A stretch of DNA of 64,000 bases from Blastocystis sp. Blastoise (taxonomy: Eukaryota > Sar > Bigyra > Opalinata > Blastocystidae), in assembly GCA_039096225.1 (NCBI GenBank), contig JBBPEB010000007.1, positions 620,001 through 684,000 on the forward strand. The letters are read 5' to 3'. Below, one piece after another: positions 13,569 to 24,553 of this stretch (position 1 is its first letter; each line of letters begins with the position of its first letter). Position numbers and translations under genes: made by a program. Under the pieces are notes generated by a model that saw nothing but the letters and a program-made list of their open reading frames with translations, was not told where the DNA came from and did not search any database.

Positions 13569-15115
13569 TTCTCTTATATATATTTATAGTTTATATTATT
13601 ATATATTTTTATCAATTTCTTGTTATTATCATTTTTTTATTTAGTAACGTTTCTATAATGTATTTATATAATTTTATAAATACTCTTTCTTGTCTGTTTT
13701 ATTAAAAGCTACAAGTGATTAAATAAATTATAAATTTTTATAATATCTATAAATACTATATATATTATAGAATACAATTTAATGTTTATTATGAATTTAA
13801 CTTAAACTTTATAAATATATCTACAGAATTATAAGTATTTGAATAATATCTTCATATGTTGTTAAAACTGTTTTTAACATTTTTTAAATATAATATATAC
13901 AAGTGAATGACTTCTTGATAAACATTTTTTTAGTATAATAAGAAAATAAATGAGATTTAAAAATCTTTTTTATTTTATTTACTATTATATATAATATTTT
14001 AGTGTTTATAAAAAGAGTCACTAAAAAGTGTTATAAAGCAATTAAAATGTATGATTTACTGAAATATATTTTTCATTTTCAATAAAGAATAGTTTATATG
14101 AAGTATTAGTTATATAATTAAAGAGAAATACGATGAATCTAATCATAATTACCTTATTATATATATCGTCAAGAATATATTTTTATCAAAATACATTGAG
14201 AGTAATAAATTATTTTATGATTTAATTCTTATTAGATTATAATATTAAAAAAGTTTAAACATAGAATATTATATTAGAATATGGACTAATTATAGGTAAA
14301 ATATAATTATATTTAATTATTCATATATGAATCTATTAATCTATAAACGACACACATAAACAATATACACTTATATTACCAATAATATCTTATTTAATAA
14401 AATATCAAAGATAGTTGTTAATCATCATAAATATAGATAATATATAATCTATAATATAAAGGATTATGATTTTGAGATGTTAATCAATTATTTTATAAAA
14501 TATTTGAGAATAAAATAATATAAAATAGAAATGGAAGAATGAGAAGAAGGAGATAGAAAGAACAGGAGAGCTTTTTTTGTATCAATAGGTTCTAAAATAG
14601 ATTCTATTTGAGTAATAGATGCACATTTCATAGATATGATATAAAAATAAACAATTATGTATTAAATTCAGTTAGAAATCGGGAAAGATTAACAAAAGAA
14701 TAGAGTTATTCATTCCTAGATAAGTAATAATTATCAGATATAAATGTATGAATATATTATAAATAAAAATAGAAACGTATTTATTAAAAATAAGTTACTT
14801 ATTAATCAAAATGTAAATTATGCAAGAAATATAAATTGATTAGACATACAATTCTGTTTGTAGTATCTTCTATATTTTTAATTAGTATTCAATTCGTTAT
14901 TTTAAGTAAAAAATGAAACGAAGATCCACAATGAGTTACCTATTTTTGGAAATTATTGAGATATTGTTATATATCATAATAATTATTAATCATTTAAAAT
15001 AATAGTTTTCATTTTAAGTGAATAATAAACAAATAAAAAGGAAATAGAAAAATATTGAAAAAACAAAATAAACAAGGGAAAGAAATTCATTTATTGAATT
15101 AGCATTATTTCATTA
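13569..15115. other. Intergenic, no gene seen
   Basis: AT-rich spacer of about 1.5 kb between the BTB/LRR-like gene and B2. No exon with conserved motifs, no RNA gene and no repeat stood out on either strand. Confidence 0.5.
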
Positions 15116-16687
15116 ATGGTGAAAGAAAAGGTGTTATTTGATATTGATAAATTCAATAGATTGAAGGAGGATATCAATGTATATGAAGAATTGATGAAAG
15201 ATGTTGCCAATGTATTTGGATCAGTGATGAATCTTGGTATACATTCTGGAATATCGATTAATAGACTTATTAAGCATATTGGAGATGATTGTATTGAAAA
15301 GAAAGGCGAAAGTAATGAATTTGAAAAGAAATGTGTTTATGAAAGTAAGAATAATGAGAATATGAAGATGGATATGGATAATAATAATGATAATAATATG
15401 GATTTGATTCGATTTACGAATAATGGTCCTATATTTCAAATATCGAAATCTGTTTTAGATACCTTAAAAGGTTCTTTTATTGAAGAACAACGTGATGAAG
15501 AATTCAGAGCAAATGATGGATCTATATATCTTGATTATCCTGGAAATGATGCCGCTGTTTATATTTTATTAGATTATTTGAATGGAAAGAAAGTCTATTT
15601 TGATTCTTTTTCTTATGAAGAACAATTAGAAATATTGAATTTATTTGAATTTTGTGGATTATTGATTCCTATAGAATTATTAAATTGTAGAGAAAGAAGA
15701 GATACTAAAAAGAAACAGTATAAGAACGAAGATGAAGTTACTTTGATTATTAATGGAAATAAGAATGATATTATTAAAGATTATTTAGTAAAGAATGGAT
15801 TATGGAATGAATATGTTATGAATTATAATAATGGATTTGTAGATTATAATCATAAAGATGAAAGTTTATATATGAATAAGAAATATGAATATATTAAGTT
15901 TATTACTGAATATGTAAAGAATGGATATATAGATATAGAAGAAGATAAGATAGTTGATATTGATAAAGAATTATTAGAGAAAGAAATGGTTGAATTATTT
16001 GGTGATAAAGGAAGAAATGGAACGAATTTATTTTTAACGATGAAACCTCAATTTTCTGATTCTTTGATTATTCGTGATAAAAAGATGGATTGCCAATTAC
16101 AAAAATGGCTTGGCAGAGATAAGAAATGGAAATTATTATTTAGGTATGATTCTAAGTATTATTATTATGTAAGTGTATAGAGCAAGTGAACATTACTATT
16201 TAGCAAGTAAATTTCATCAATATTGTGATAATAAAGGAGAAACAGTTACTCTAATCAAACATATAGGTCATGATGATCATATAAATATATTTGGAGGATA
16301 TACTGATCAAAGTTGGGAATCTGATTCAGGTAATATATTTATTCTCCATTATTATTCAATATGTTTTGCATAGGTTGGAAACCTTATTCTAAAGAATTTC
16401 TATTTATATTAAGTAATGAACATAATATTCCTCCTACTAAATATGAATATATAAGTAGTGATAGAAGTAAGGGTATTTGGTGTAGTTCTTCTTATAGTCC
16501 TACGTTTTTACAAACAGATATATGTATTCATGATCAATGTCATAGTAATACTAATTCATATTGTCGTAGTAATTATTCAAGTGCGTGTAATAATCCTCAG
16601 AAATCATCATTATTTGTGAATACGAATAACTCTAATTCTAACAATAATTTTATTGTAGAAGATTATGAAGTATGGGGAAGAGCTTAA
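15116..16687 (+). CDS. BTB-TLDc protein B2
   Basis: Three exons, 15116-16143, 16181-16329 and 16374-16687, join in frame to 496 residues. Intron 1 is only 37 nt. The domain order is as in B1: a coiled N-terminal segment, a KCTD/T1-type BTB (RFTNNGPIFQISKSVLDTL, GSIYLDYPGNDAAVYILLDY), a variable middle, then TLDc (LLFRASEHYYLASKFHQYCD, GGYTDQSWES, FILSNEHNIPPTKY, VEDYEVWG). Its 5' coding end and its last ~120 bp are nearly identical to B1, while the middle differs clearly. The homology continues past the stop into the 3' flank, until the insertion at 16954. This is a recent duplicate of B1 or is kept similar by gene conversion. Function unknown, as for B1. Confidence 0.88.
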
Positions 16688-16953
16688 ATATTTTTATATA
16701 TTCTGATTATTATAATTTATTATATGTTTTTTTTATATTAATGTTTTTATTTATATATATGTTTTTCATAATTTATTTATCTATGCTTTTTTATACTTTT
16801 TTTTAAATGTCAAAAATTATCTATTAACTATTTTAGTTTTTTTCTATTATAAACAAAGACACTTAGAAAAACAATATAATTATAATGAAAATTGGTAACT
16901 TTTTTTATATATTGCAATTTCATGTATAATACATATATTTTTTAATAAATATA

Positions 16954-17365
16954 CACTAGTAGGCATTTTGTTTTTTAGTAAAAAAATCTATCTATTGGGT
17001 AACCAAAACCTTATCTAAAAAATGGGCTATTTTCTTATCTAACGACAAAAAATCTTCTCTAACCATATGCCAGGAAGTTATCTAACACGTTTGACCCAGC
17101 TGGCATCTTTTTTTTTAAGAGCAGTTTTTAGTGTTTTTCTTTTCTAACACAAGGCAAATATCTGTCTATTCACTAGTAGGCATTTTGTTTTTAGTAAAAA
17201 AATCTATCTATTGGGTAACAAAACCTTATCTAAAAAATGAGCCATTTTCTTCTCTAACCATATGCCAGGAAGTTAGTTAACACGTCTGACACAGCTGGCA
17301 TCTTTTTTTTTAAGAGCAGTTTTTGGTGTTTTTCTTTTCTAACACAAGGCAAATATATGTCTATT
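16954..17365. repeat. Tandem duplication of the CACTA-like left end
   Basis: Copy 1 (16954-17170) and copy 2 (17171 to about 17365) both begin CACTAGTAGGCATTTTGTTT and both end near AGGCAAATAT.TGTCTATT. Copy 2 lacks about 20 bp containing one CTTATCTAAC motif. Each copy carries ATATGCCAGGAAGTTA and AGCTGGCATC. The two copies differ by a few substitutions. Confidence 0.85.
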
Positions 17366-17690
17366 TGTATTTTATCTGCTCTAAAGGTATCTATATTTTT
17401 CTCTAATACACATTTTAAACACATTATCATGTATTTTTAAGATAAAATTTGGGTGCTATTTGTTGGATAAAACCTGTCTTATTTATTTAATTAATCGTTG
17501 TGTGAATGATAATTAAAATTATATTAACAAAAGACAATAAATAATAATAAAATAATTATAACAATAATAAAGATAAGAAAATAATAGTTATTTTGATTTG
17601 TTTTGAGTAATTTGATAACATTTTGGATCACTATAAATATATAAATGATAGGAATGATAATAATATAGATAATATATAATATATACCTTG

Positions 17691-18108
17691 TAATGAAACT
17701 TCTAAAGCGACTCCATGAAGAAAAGCCGACACTATAAAAATATATTGAATAAAAAATAATATAATATAGCAATATACCTTCTCAATCCAAATAGTGTGGA
17801 CCAGGTAAGACCTCAGAGAACACCCATTATCTTTAGAAAAAAAAAATAGTTAATTTCAAAAAATATTAATATAATTAAATACCTTTAGAACCATGAAGTT
17901 GTCGACTAGGGAGACCTCCTACAACATCTGAACCTATAGAAGATAATATTAATAAAAAAACTACAACAATGGAAAAAAATATACCTTTTATAGCACCGGA
18001 TTTCGGATCACCTAAACCACACAACTCATGAGTTAACTTTAAAATATGAAGAGGAATCAGGACCTATTTGAAGCTATTTCGACGGACCCGTAAGCCTATA
18101 TGATATAA
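17691..18108 (-). pseudogene. Degenerate exon fragments inside the CACTA-like element
   Basis: Several GC-richer blocks are bounded by minus-strand splice-like sites (AG...GTAT). Two join in phase: one ends in CGLGDPKSGAIK (about 17993-18050) and the next reads GSDVVGGLPSRQLHGSK (about 17883-17938). The following blocks (about 17778-17835 and 17691-17745) do not stay in frame, and upstream of the first block there is a stop. No family is recognised. They may be remnants of an element gene or of a captured gene. Confidence 0.35.
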
Positions 18109-18943
18109 AATAAATAAATTATATAGTATACATTTTAAAAACTATATAAAATAGTTGCGAATCAATTAAAAATAAAAATAAATATGAAACTTTTTAGAAT
18201 TTATTTTAAAAATACATACATGGCCCTAAAAATACAGAAAATCTTTTTTTTTCTATAATAAAAGTCTCTATAAATTTCTTTATTTCCAGGGGTTATCAAT
18301 TCTCTAAAATTCTCCTTTTTTCTACTAAAACGTCTATTTGAATGCTAAATTGAGTTATAAATGTATTTTATATGTATTAAGCTAGATTACTTCATTACAA
18401 CATGTTTCTAGACTTAAAAGAGCAGAAACAAACTTATTTTAGCAAACTATAATTTCTATTTGAAATATTTGTGAGCAATATATATATAATAGTATTTGAT
18501 TTATAATATGAATATCATAGAGAATAAAAATATATATTTGACATAGTTGTTTATAAAGTCATAATTCACATTTTACGAACATTTTTATTATAATATATTT
18601 TATTTTAATGGATTGTTGATATTACAAGTAAGTGAATGAATTGAGAAGGTTTGCAAGTTGTTATCAACATAAAATAATAAAATCTAATAAAAATATAAAC
18701 AGGATTAATACGTATTCCATTTTACTATTATTCGAAAAGAATTCTTTACAATAATCTCATTCTATAATATTTACAAAACAAAATGAATAATATATAATTA
18801 AATATAACATAATAGAAGACATATATAAAAGTTAATAGACAATAAAAATATATATATGTATATGACTTCTTTCTTTATCCTATATAAATTAATTATAAAA
18901 ATATCTATAATTTAGTATATATATATATGAGATTTTTCATCAT

Positions 18944-19537
18944 CTACAATATACAAAGCGCATTATCTATCAGTCTATATAACATATATAATAATAAAAT
19001 AAAAATATTAAATATAATAAGTATAATAGTATATATATATACAAGACATATAATAATGTTTTGATAATTATGGTTTTCAATGAGGGATATAAAACGCTGG
19101 TATTATAGGAGGTATGTAGCAGTATATATATTGATGTATCTGTAGTTCATAAGTATATAATAAGCCTTGTTTGTAGTATGTCTAATATCTATCTATATAT
19201 ATATATATTATATAATTAATAATAAATATAAAAGAGTAAATAATATATAATATGCTACATCAAAAGTTATATAAAGTGAATATATATATACATAATTAAA
19301 ATATTCTTGAGAGTAAGTATTTCCCGCGATTATTGATTTATAAAGACAACAAGCCACTGTAAGGAGGGAAGATGAAGGAGAAGATAAGAGGAAAGTAGTA
19401 TATAACCACGGGAATAATTAAGTATATCTAAAAGAAAGATATATATAATATATGTATATATATATATAATAAAATATATAATAAAAAGATAATATAAGTA
19501 GATGAAGAGAGATTCACATATATATATATTGTATATA

Positions 19538-19612
<75 letters not shown>

Positions 19613-20479
19613 AAATCATATTCACATCATATTTTTCTTCTTTATTCACGGTTTTCAGTCGATTACGAAGAAGAGAATATGCATATTGAACATCAATAGC
19701 TATATATTATACATAATAAAACCATAATAAATATAATAAATATAATTAATATAAAACATACAATGATCATCTTCTTCTTCTCCTTTTCCTATATAAGTAA
19801 ATATATCTATCATTTCTTTTTCTTTCTTCTTTCCTGTTTCTTCTTCACCTTCAATTTCAACAGTATTCAGTATATAATTCAATTCATAAATCAGTTCACC
19901 AATAGGTTTTTCTTCCCCTTCTCCTCTTTCTTTCTCTTCATAAGTATTCATTAATCCTATTTCTTCTTCTTCAGGTACTTCCATATCATTATCATCCATT
20001 AAATCATTTTCTATATCTTTATATGCACCTGTGAAATAATTAGTAGGAGGAGGAGGAGGAAAAGGAGGACTATATACTTCTTCTAGACTATTATGACTCA
20101 TATTAAAGGAAATAGAATGACTATTTATCTTCTTTAATGTATGTAATTGAGGAGGTATATAAGAAGAAGGACAATGAGTTATTTGCATAATTTCTTCTGT
20201 TCTTGCTAATAATGTATACATAATATCTTGAGGAATAGAATTCGATTCATATATATATATAGACTTACTAATATTATTTCTCTTCTTTGTATTATATATA
20301 ATAATATGATATAATATTGTAAGTAAGAAACGAGATAGTAAGGTATATAACTGAAATGAATTTCAGAAGAAGGTTCAAAAGTATATAATAAATTGAAGAA
20401 TGATTTATAACCATCATTTAAATATATTGCATTCTTAAACCATGTTGTTAAGAAGTCTATAATAATATATAATAATAAT

Positions 20480-20514
<35 letters not shown>

Positions 20515-20798
20515 AAGCTATCTGATTTATAAAGTGGAATCAATGGAATATCACGTGCTTTTCTTCATTTGATTCGGGAGTACAAATACATCCTTAACGG
20601 AAAATATACTCACCAACTGTTTTCTATAATAATAATAAGAATGTTATTATAATACATAATATATACAATAGAATTTCGAATAGAATCAGGAATAGGTTGT
20701 GATTCAGGGATGTCATTTAAATATAATACTAGCAATTTACTTATACTTTAATACTCTATATATAATATGAATATAAGTATTTATATATATGTATAAGT

Positions 20799-20829
<31 letters not shown>

Positions 20830-21385
20830 AGTATATATATATATATACTTGTACTGTACATATATTATCACATGTATTCAATAATAAACTTTGTAAATAT
20901 TCACGTTGTTGATTAGGGAAGAGAGGGAGGAGTTGACATATAATGGTAGTTGCTTGAATGAATTCATATATACGGTTATTATGAACAGCTTCATAAAATA
21001 TATCAATATCCTTATTTGTTAACTATATATATAAGAATATATATATATATATAATGATAATAATAAAGAATATAATAATAATAAGTAAATACAAGGATAA
21101 CAGTACATATATGTTGAAGAAGAAAGAGAGACAATCGTAACGTTTGTGTATTTAAACACTGTTGGAATAGCACATCTAATATATCCTATATATATAATAA
21201 GTAATATATATATATAGTTATATATACTCTGTCTCGTATGTATTGAACAAGTGATTTATAAATAGCAGATTTCTTTATCGTTTGAAGATCATGAAATAAT
21301 GTAGTTAAATTAGTTATTCCATATATATATATATATATATAAAATTATTATATACATCAATTCTATTTTAAATATTTGATCTCAT

Positions 21386-21430
<45 letters not shown>

Positions 21431-22017
21431 TATATAATTTTTGATAATCATAAGGATCTTGATAACTATATATATATAAATAAATCATAATAAAAACTAA
21501 TAATAATTACATTTTTCGTTTTTCAGCAAATTTAAGTGTATTAATATATTCATCAACATCAATTTGGCGGGGAAAATCACTTGGTAAAAAATTTTAATAA
21601 CTATATATATAATAATAATAAATACACCATAATATATATATATATATATGTATACACCTTTCATTACAAATAGTTTCAAGTGAAGGAAGAGAAGTAACTA
21701 TATATATATGCTTAATTTATACATAGAAAATAAGTATTCAAACTATATACATAATAATAGTAATAACATATTTAATATATATATATATATACATCTTTTC
21801 CAAGGTTAACATCTGCCCATAATGATTGTAATACAGTTATATATTCATATAAAGAAGCCTCTATAGATTTATATAAAGAGTAATAATATTAATAATAATA
21901 TTGTTTATCTCTATATACCTCAACATATAACTTGAGGTACATACAGAGAATAGTGTCTATTAAAGGGGGGATTGAGGGAGTCACGAGATGATCACATGAT
22001 GAAATATCTAGAATCTT
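18944..22017 (-). CDS. Unrecognised helical protein with acidic C-terminal region (cargo gene, multi-exon)
   Basis: A run of exons separated by TA-rich introns encodes mainly helical sequence, for example PSIPPLIDTILCMYLKLYVE, YEYITVLQSLWADVNLGKDV, KKSAIYKSLVQYIRDR, DILDVLFQQCLNTQTLRLSL and TNKDIDIFYEAVHNNRIYEF. These are followed by TVARDIPLIPLYKSDSF. The exon at 19747-20221 is strongly acidic (MDDNDMEVPEEEEIG) with a poly-Pro run, then IDVQYAYSLLRNRLKTVNK. A stop at about 18944-18946 can be reached in frame. Joins at about 20250-20350 and 19100-19400 could not be phased. The start is unknown; the first coding exon I see ends upstream at 22017. Two copies of the CCCGCG-type palindromic motif (near 19321 and 19404) link it to ATM and ASCC3 in style. 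I do not recognise the family. Confidence 0.45.
19542..19610. repeat. (TA)n tract, 69 bp, in an intron
   Basis: Pure TA dinucleotide run between minus-strand exons. Both strands read it as meaningless (IY)n open frames. Confidence 0.9.
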
Positions 22018-22450
22018 CTATATATTTGGATGTACATCGAGACTATAAATAAATATTTATATAAAGCCTATTATGATTATTATATATAAGTGAATTATAT
22101 TTATCAGAAACAGAGGATTAAAATATATGTTATTATATAAATACCATATATATATAATATAAAGAATATACTTTTTATTCTTATAGTAATAAGTAAGTTG
22201 TTATTTCGAATGTATATTGTAAGAATAAATGACGAAAAGAAATGATACATCAGGTAACAAAATAGCTTGAATCTATAGATTGATAATTAATAGAATAATA
22301 AACTAAAAGATAATTATAATAATAATAAATATATTTACTTGAATATTCTATTATCTATAAATCTTCACATATTTATATCAATTGAAATAAGTTCAATAGC
22401 TATTCTTACATATAATTCTAATCATAAAACAAGTTGTATCTCATATTCTA

Positions 22451-22485
<35 letters not shown>

Positions 22486-22618
22486 ATGAATAGATATAGA
22501 TATAGAAACTAATATTCTTATAGTTTTTGTATATATACTAATAAACTAAAATATAATTATAATTAAACGTATAATAATAAAGATTATAATATATAATAAT
22601 ATATAAACATATATATAC

Positions 22619-23044
22619 TTGATTGATCTACATGTTCTAGAAGCAAAGAATATAGATATAGAATAGGTGATTCCAGGAATAAGACCTAATTTATCTGCAT
22701 AATTCGTTATATTAATATGAGAACCAACTGGAGTATTATAACTATATATATAATAATAATATATAAAATATAATATATACCCTCCATAATCTAAGAATAA
22801 ATGTTTATTAATAAAAACCCATAATCCATTATTGGTTTCAAAATCTATAAATTGATCTGTTCTATTCTCATATCTATATATATAATAATAATATTATATA
22901 AATATAAAATAATAATATACAAGAAGAATAGATTTGTTTTCATAGTAAACCAGAATTTCTTACCAATATATTCTTCTATTGGACTTAATGCATATCCTCC
23001 TTTTACATCTGTTAAAGGAAAATAAGTAGGACTAGAAGATATAG

Positions 23045-23077
<33 letters not shown>

Positions 23078-23306
23078 CGAGAAGTAGCAACAAAAGCTCG
23101 AATATTATTATCAGCATAATCATTCACTTTATCACATACTGTTTCTACTCTATCTTCTTTTGAATATAAATTTGAATATATATATCTATATAAAAAAATA
23201 TAATAATAATAAATATATATATACTTTTGATAATTTGAAGGTTGTTTTGTAATAAAATTATCTGTATAATGAATATTATAATCACGAATACCAAATCCTT
23301 TCTCAT
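22619..23306 (-). CDS. Fibro-slime (PA14-like) domain protein, partial gene model
   Basis: Five exons in order on the minus strand give a recognisable fibro-slime domain: GFGIRDYNIHYTDNF (about 23225-23306), DKVNDYADNNIRAFVATSR, YFPLTDVKGGY...KKFWFTMKT, YENRTDQFIDFETNN followed by GLWVFINKHLFLDYGG, then ADKLGLIPGITYSISIFFA. The core pattern of this domain is (D/N)(D/G)(V/L)WVFIN..L..D.GG, then LG...G..Y...IFFA; it is a probable carbohydrate-binding, secreted or cell-surface module. Upstream exons (23430-23880) and a downstream one (about 22380-22440) probably belong to the gene but contain stops or unresolved joins, so the gene may be decayed. It lies wholly within the CACTA-like element. Confidence 0.7.
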
Positions 23307-23429
23307 CTATATATATAATATATAAATGTTATATATAATAAACAAATAAATAAATTCTTATATTAATAATATAATTAAATAGATAAAAATAAATAATTAA
23401 ATATATATAAATAAACATATATATATACA

Positions 23430-23880
23430 AACTATTTTACAACTGATATCGTATTTGGTATTTGAAAATATCAGAGAAACCACAAGATTCAAGAATGGAG
23501 TAAGAAATAACTTTTCTATATAATATATAAATTGAAAATATATATAAAATATGAATAGAGTAACTAAAAATCAAATGAATATTTTTGATAGGAAAAGAGA
23601 AAAAAGAGAAATGTGCCAATGCAATATAAAATTAAATAGATATATTTATATACGCTCTATATTGTCTCGACTTGTTGTTTAGAAGAAGTACTGACGAGAA
23701 TAACCAAGAAATCTAAGTGAATAAAAAAAGAAATGTAATAAAATACCTTATAATAAATAAACCCACAAGTCTCTGTTATGGACCTTTCTAAAACTAGTCA
23801 AGGAGAATGTCTGAAAGGAAGAGGATATCCAGAATCGAAAACCTATAAGAATGATGTAAAACACTATGATAAATTTTATA
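23430..23880 (-). pseudogene. Likely 5' exons of the fibro-slime gene, frame broken
   Basis: A hydrophobic start (MAHFSFFSFPIKNIHLIF, from 23619) could be a signal sequence and is followed by ILESCGFSDIFKYQIRYQL, then a stop. Farther upstream, VFDSGYPLPFRHSP is followed by a TGA, then LVLERSITETCGFIYYK in the same frame. The two ...E(S/T)CGF segments look like related units. I could not build an intact joined frame. Confidence 0.3.
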
Positions 23881-24150
23881 AATAAATACTAACACATTAT
23901 GAACACTGCTTAGAAACATCTATAATAACTGTAATCAGTTCTAATTTGTTCATATAAACACAAACTTAAAAAAATATATATGAATTCATAATTCATTTCT
24001 AATTTTTCAAATTTATCCTTTCTTAAAAAACCAGAAGTCTGTCTAAATTTTAAAAGTATGTCTAAAAAAAAGGCGAGAACGCTTTGGTGCGTTTTCGTTA
24101 TCTAACGTGACCCAAAAATATATCTAACGCGAAAAACGTGCCTACTAGTG

Positions 24151-24553
24151 ATAAACAAAAAAAAATTATTCAATGAATTATTCTTTTAAATAAACTAAAC
24201 AATTATATAAACAACAATAAATATTCAATAACAAAAGCAATATATAAACAAAAAATAATAGAATTTCTTTATAGTTCTTAAGTTTCAATTTATTCACTGA
24301 TAGAATTATTTGAAGACAGAGAGGTGGTGGCAGACTGAAATCCAATAATAGAATCAGGAATAAAGTTCTATCTAGTAGTAATAGTGGTGATATACAACTA
24401 GATATAGAAAAATAAGAAACATAAAGAATTTAATTATATTTTGAATATAAAAAGAAGAAGTTATTGAAAGAATAAAGTTGAATTTTTTTTTGAGTTTTAG
24501 AAAATGTTTTTTTTTTATTTATTTTTTATAATATAATGAAGAATTGAATAAAT
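24151..24553. other. Right flank of the CACTA-like insertion; 3' flank of the Ser-rich gene
   Basis: The first ~120 bp (with AAATAAACTAAACAATTATA) match the B1 3' flank at about 7531-7660. The rest is AT-rich without a recognisable feature. Confidence 0.5.

Larger units (their letters stand above)
16954..24150. mobile_element. 7.2-kb CACTA (EnSpm/CMC)-like element carrying intron-bearing cargo genes
   Basis: The ends are a perfect 12-bp inverted repeat, CACTAGTAGGCA at 16954-16965 and TGCCTACTAGTG at 24139-24150. Both ends are flanked directly by ATA (16951-16953 and 24151-24153), a 3-bp duplication as made by CACTA transposases. Subterminal regions carry repeated TCTAA(C) motifs at both ends (left near 17010-17100, right near 24100-24130). 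The flanks outside the element are contiguous in the homologous B1 flank at 7246-7660. No TNPD/Transposase_21-like protein is recognisable inside, so the element may be non-autonomous or too diverged to recognise. The chance alternative is two unrelated short end fragments around ordinary host genes; the empty-site match argues against that. Confidence 0.65.

Noticed and set aside
19428-19699. Open frames of (IY)n on both strands
   Set aside because: These come from the (TA)n intron tract and have no coding features.
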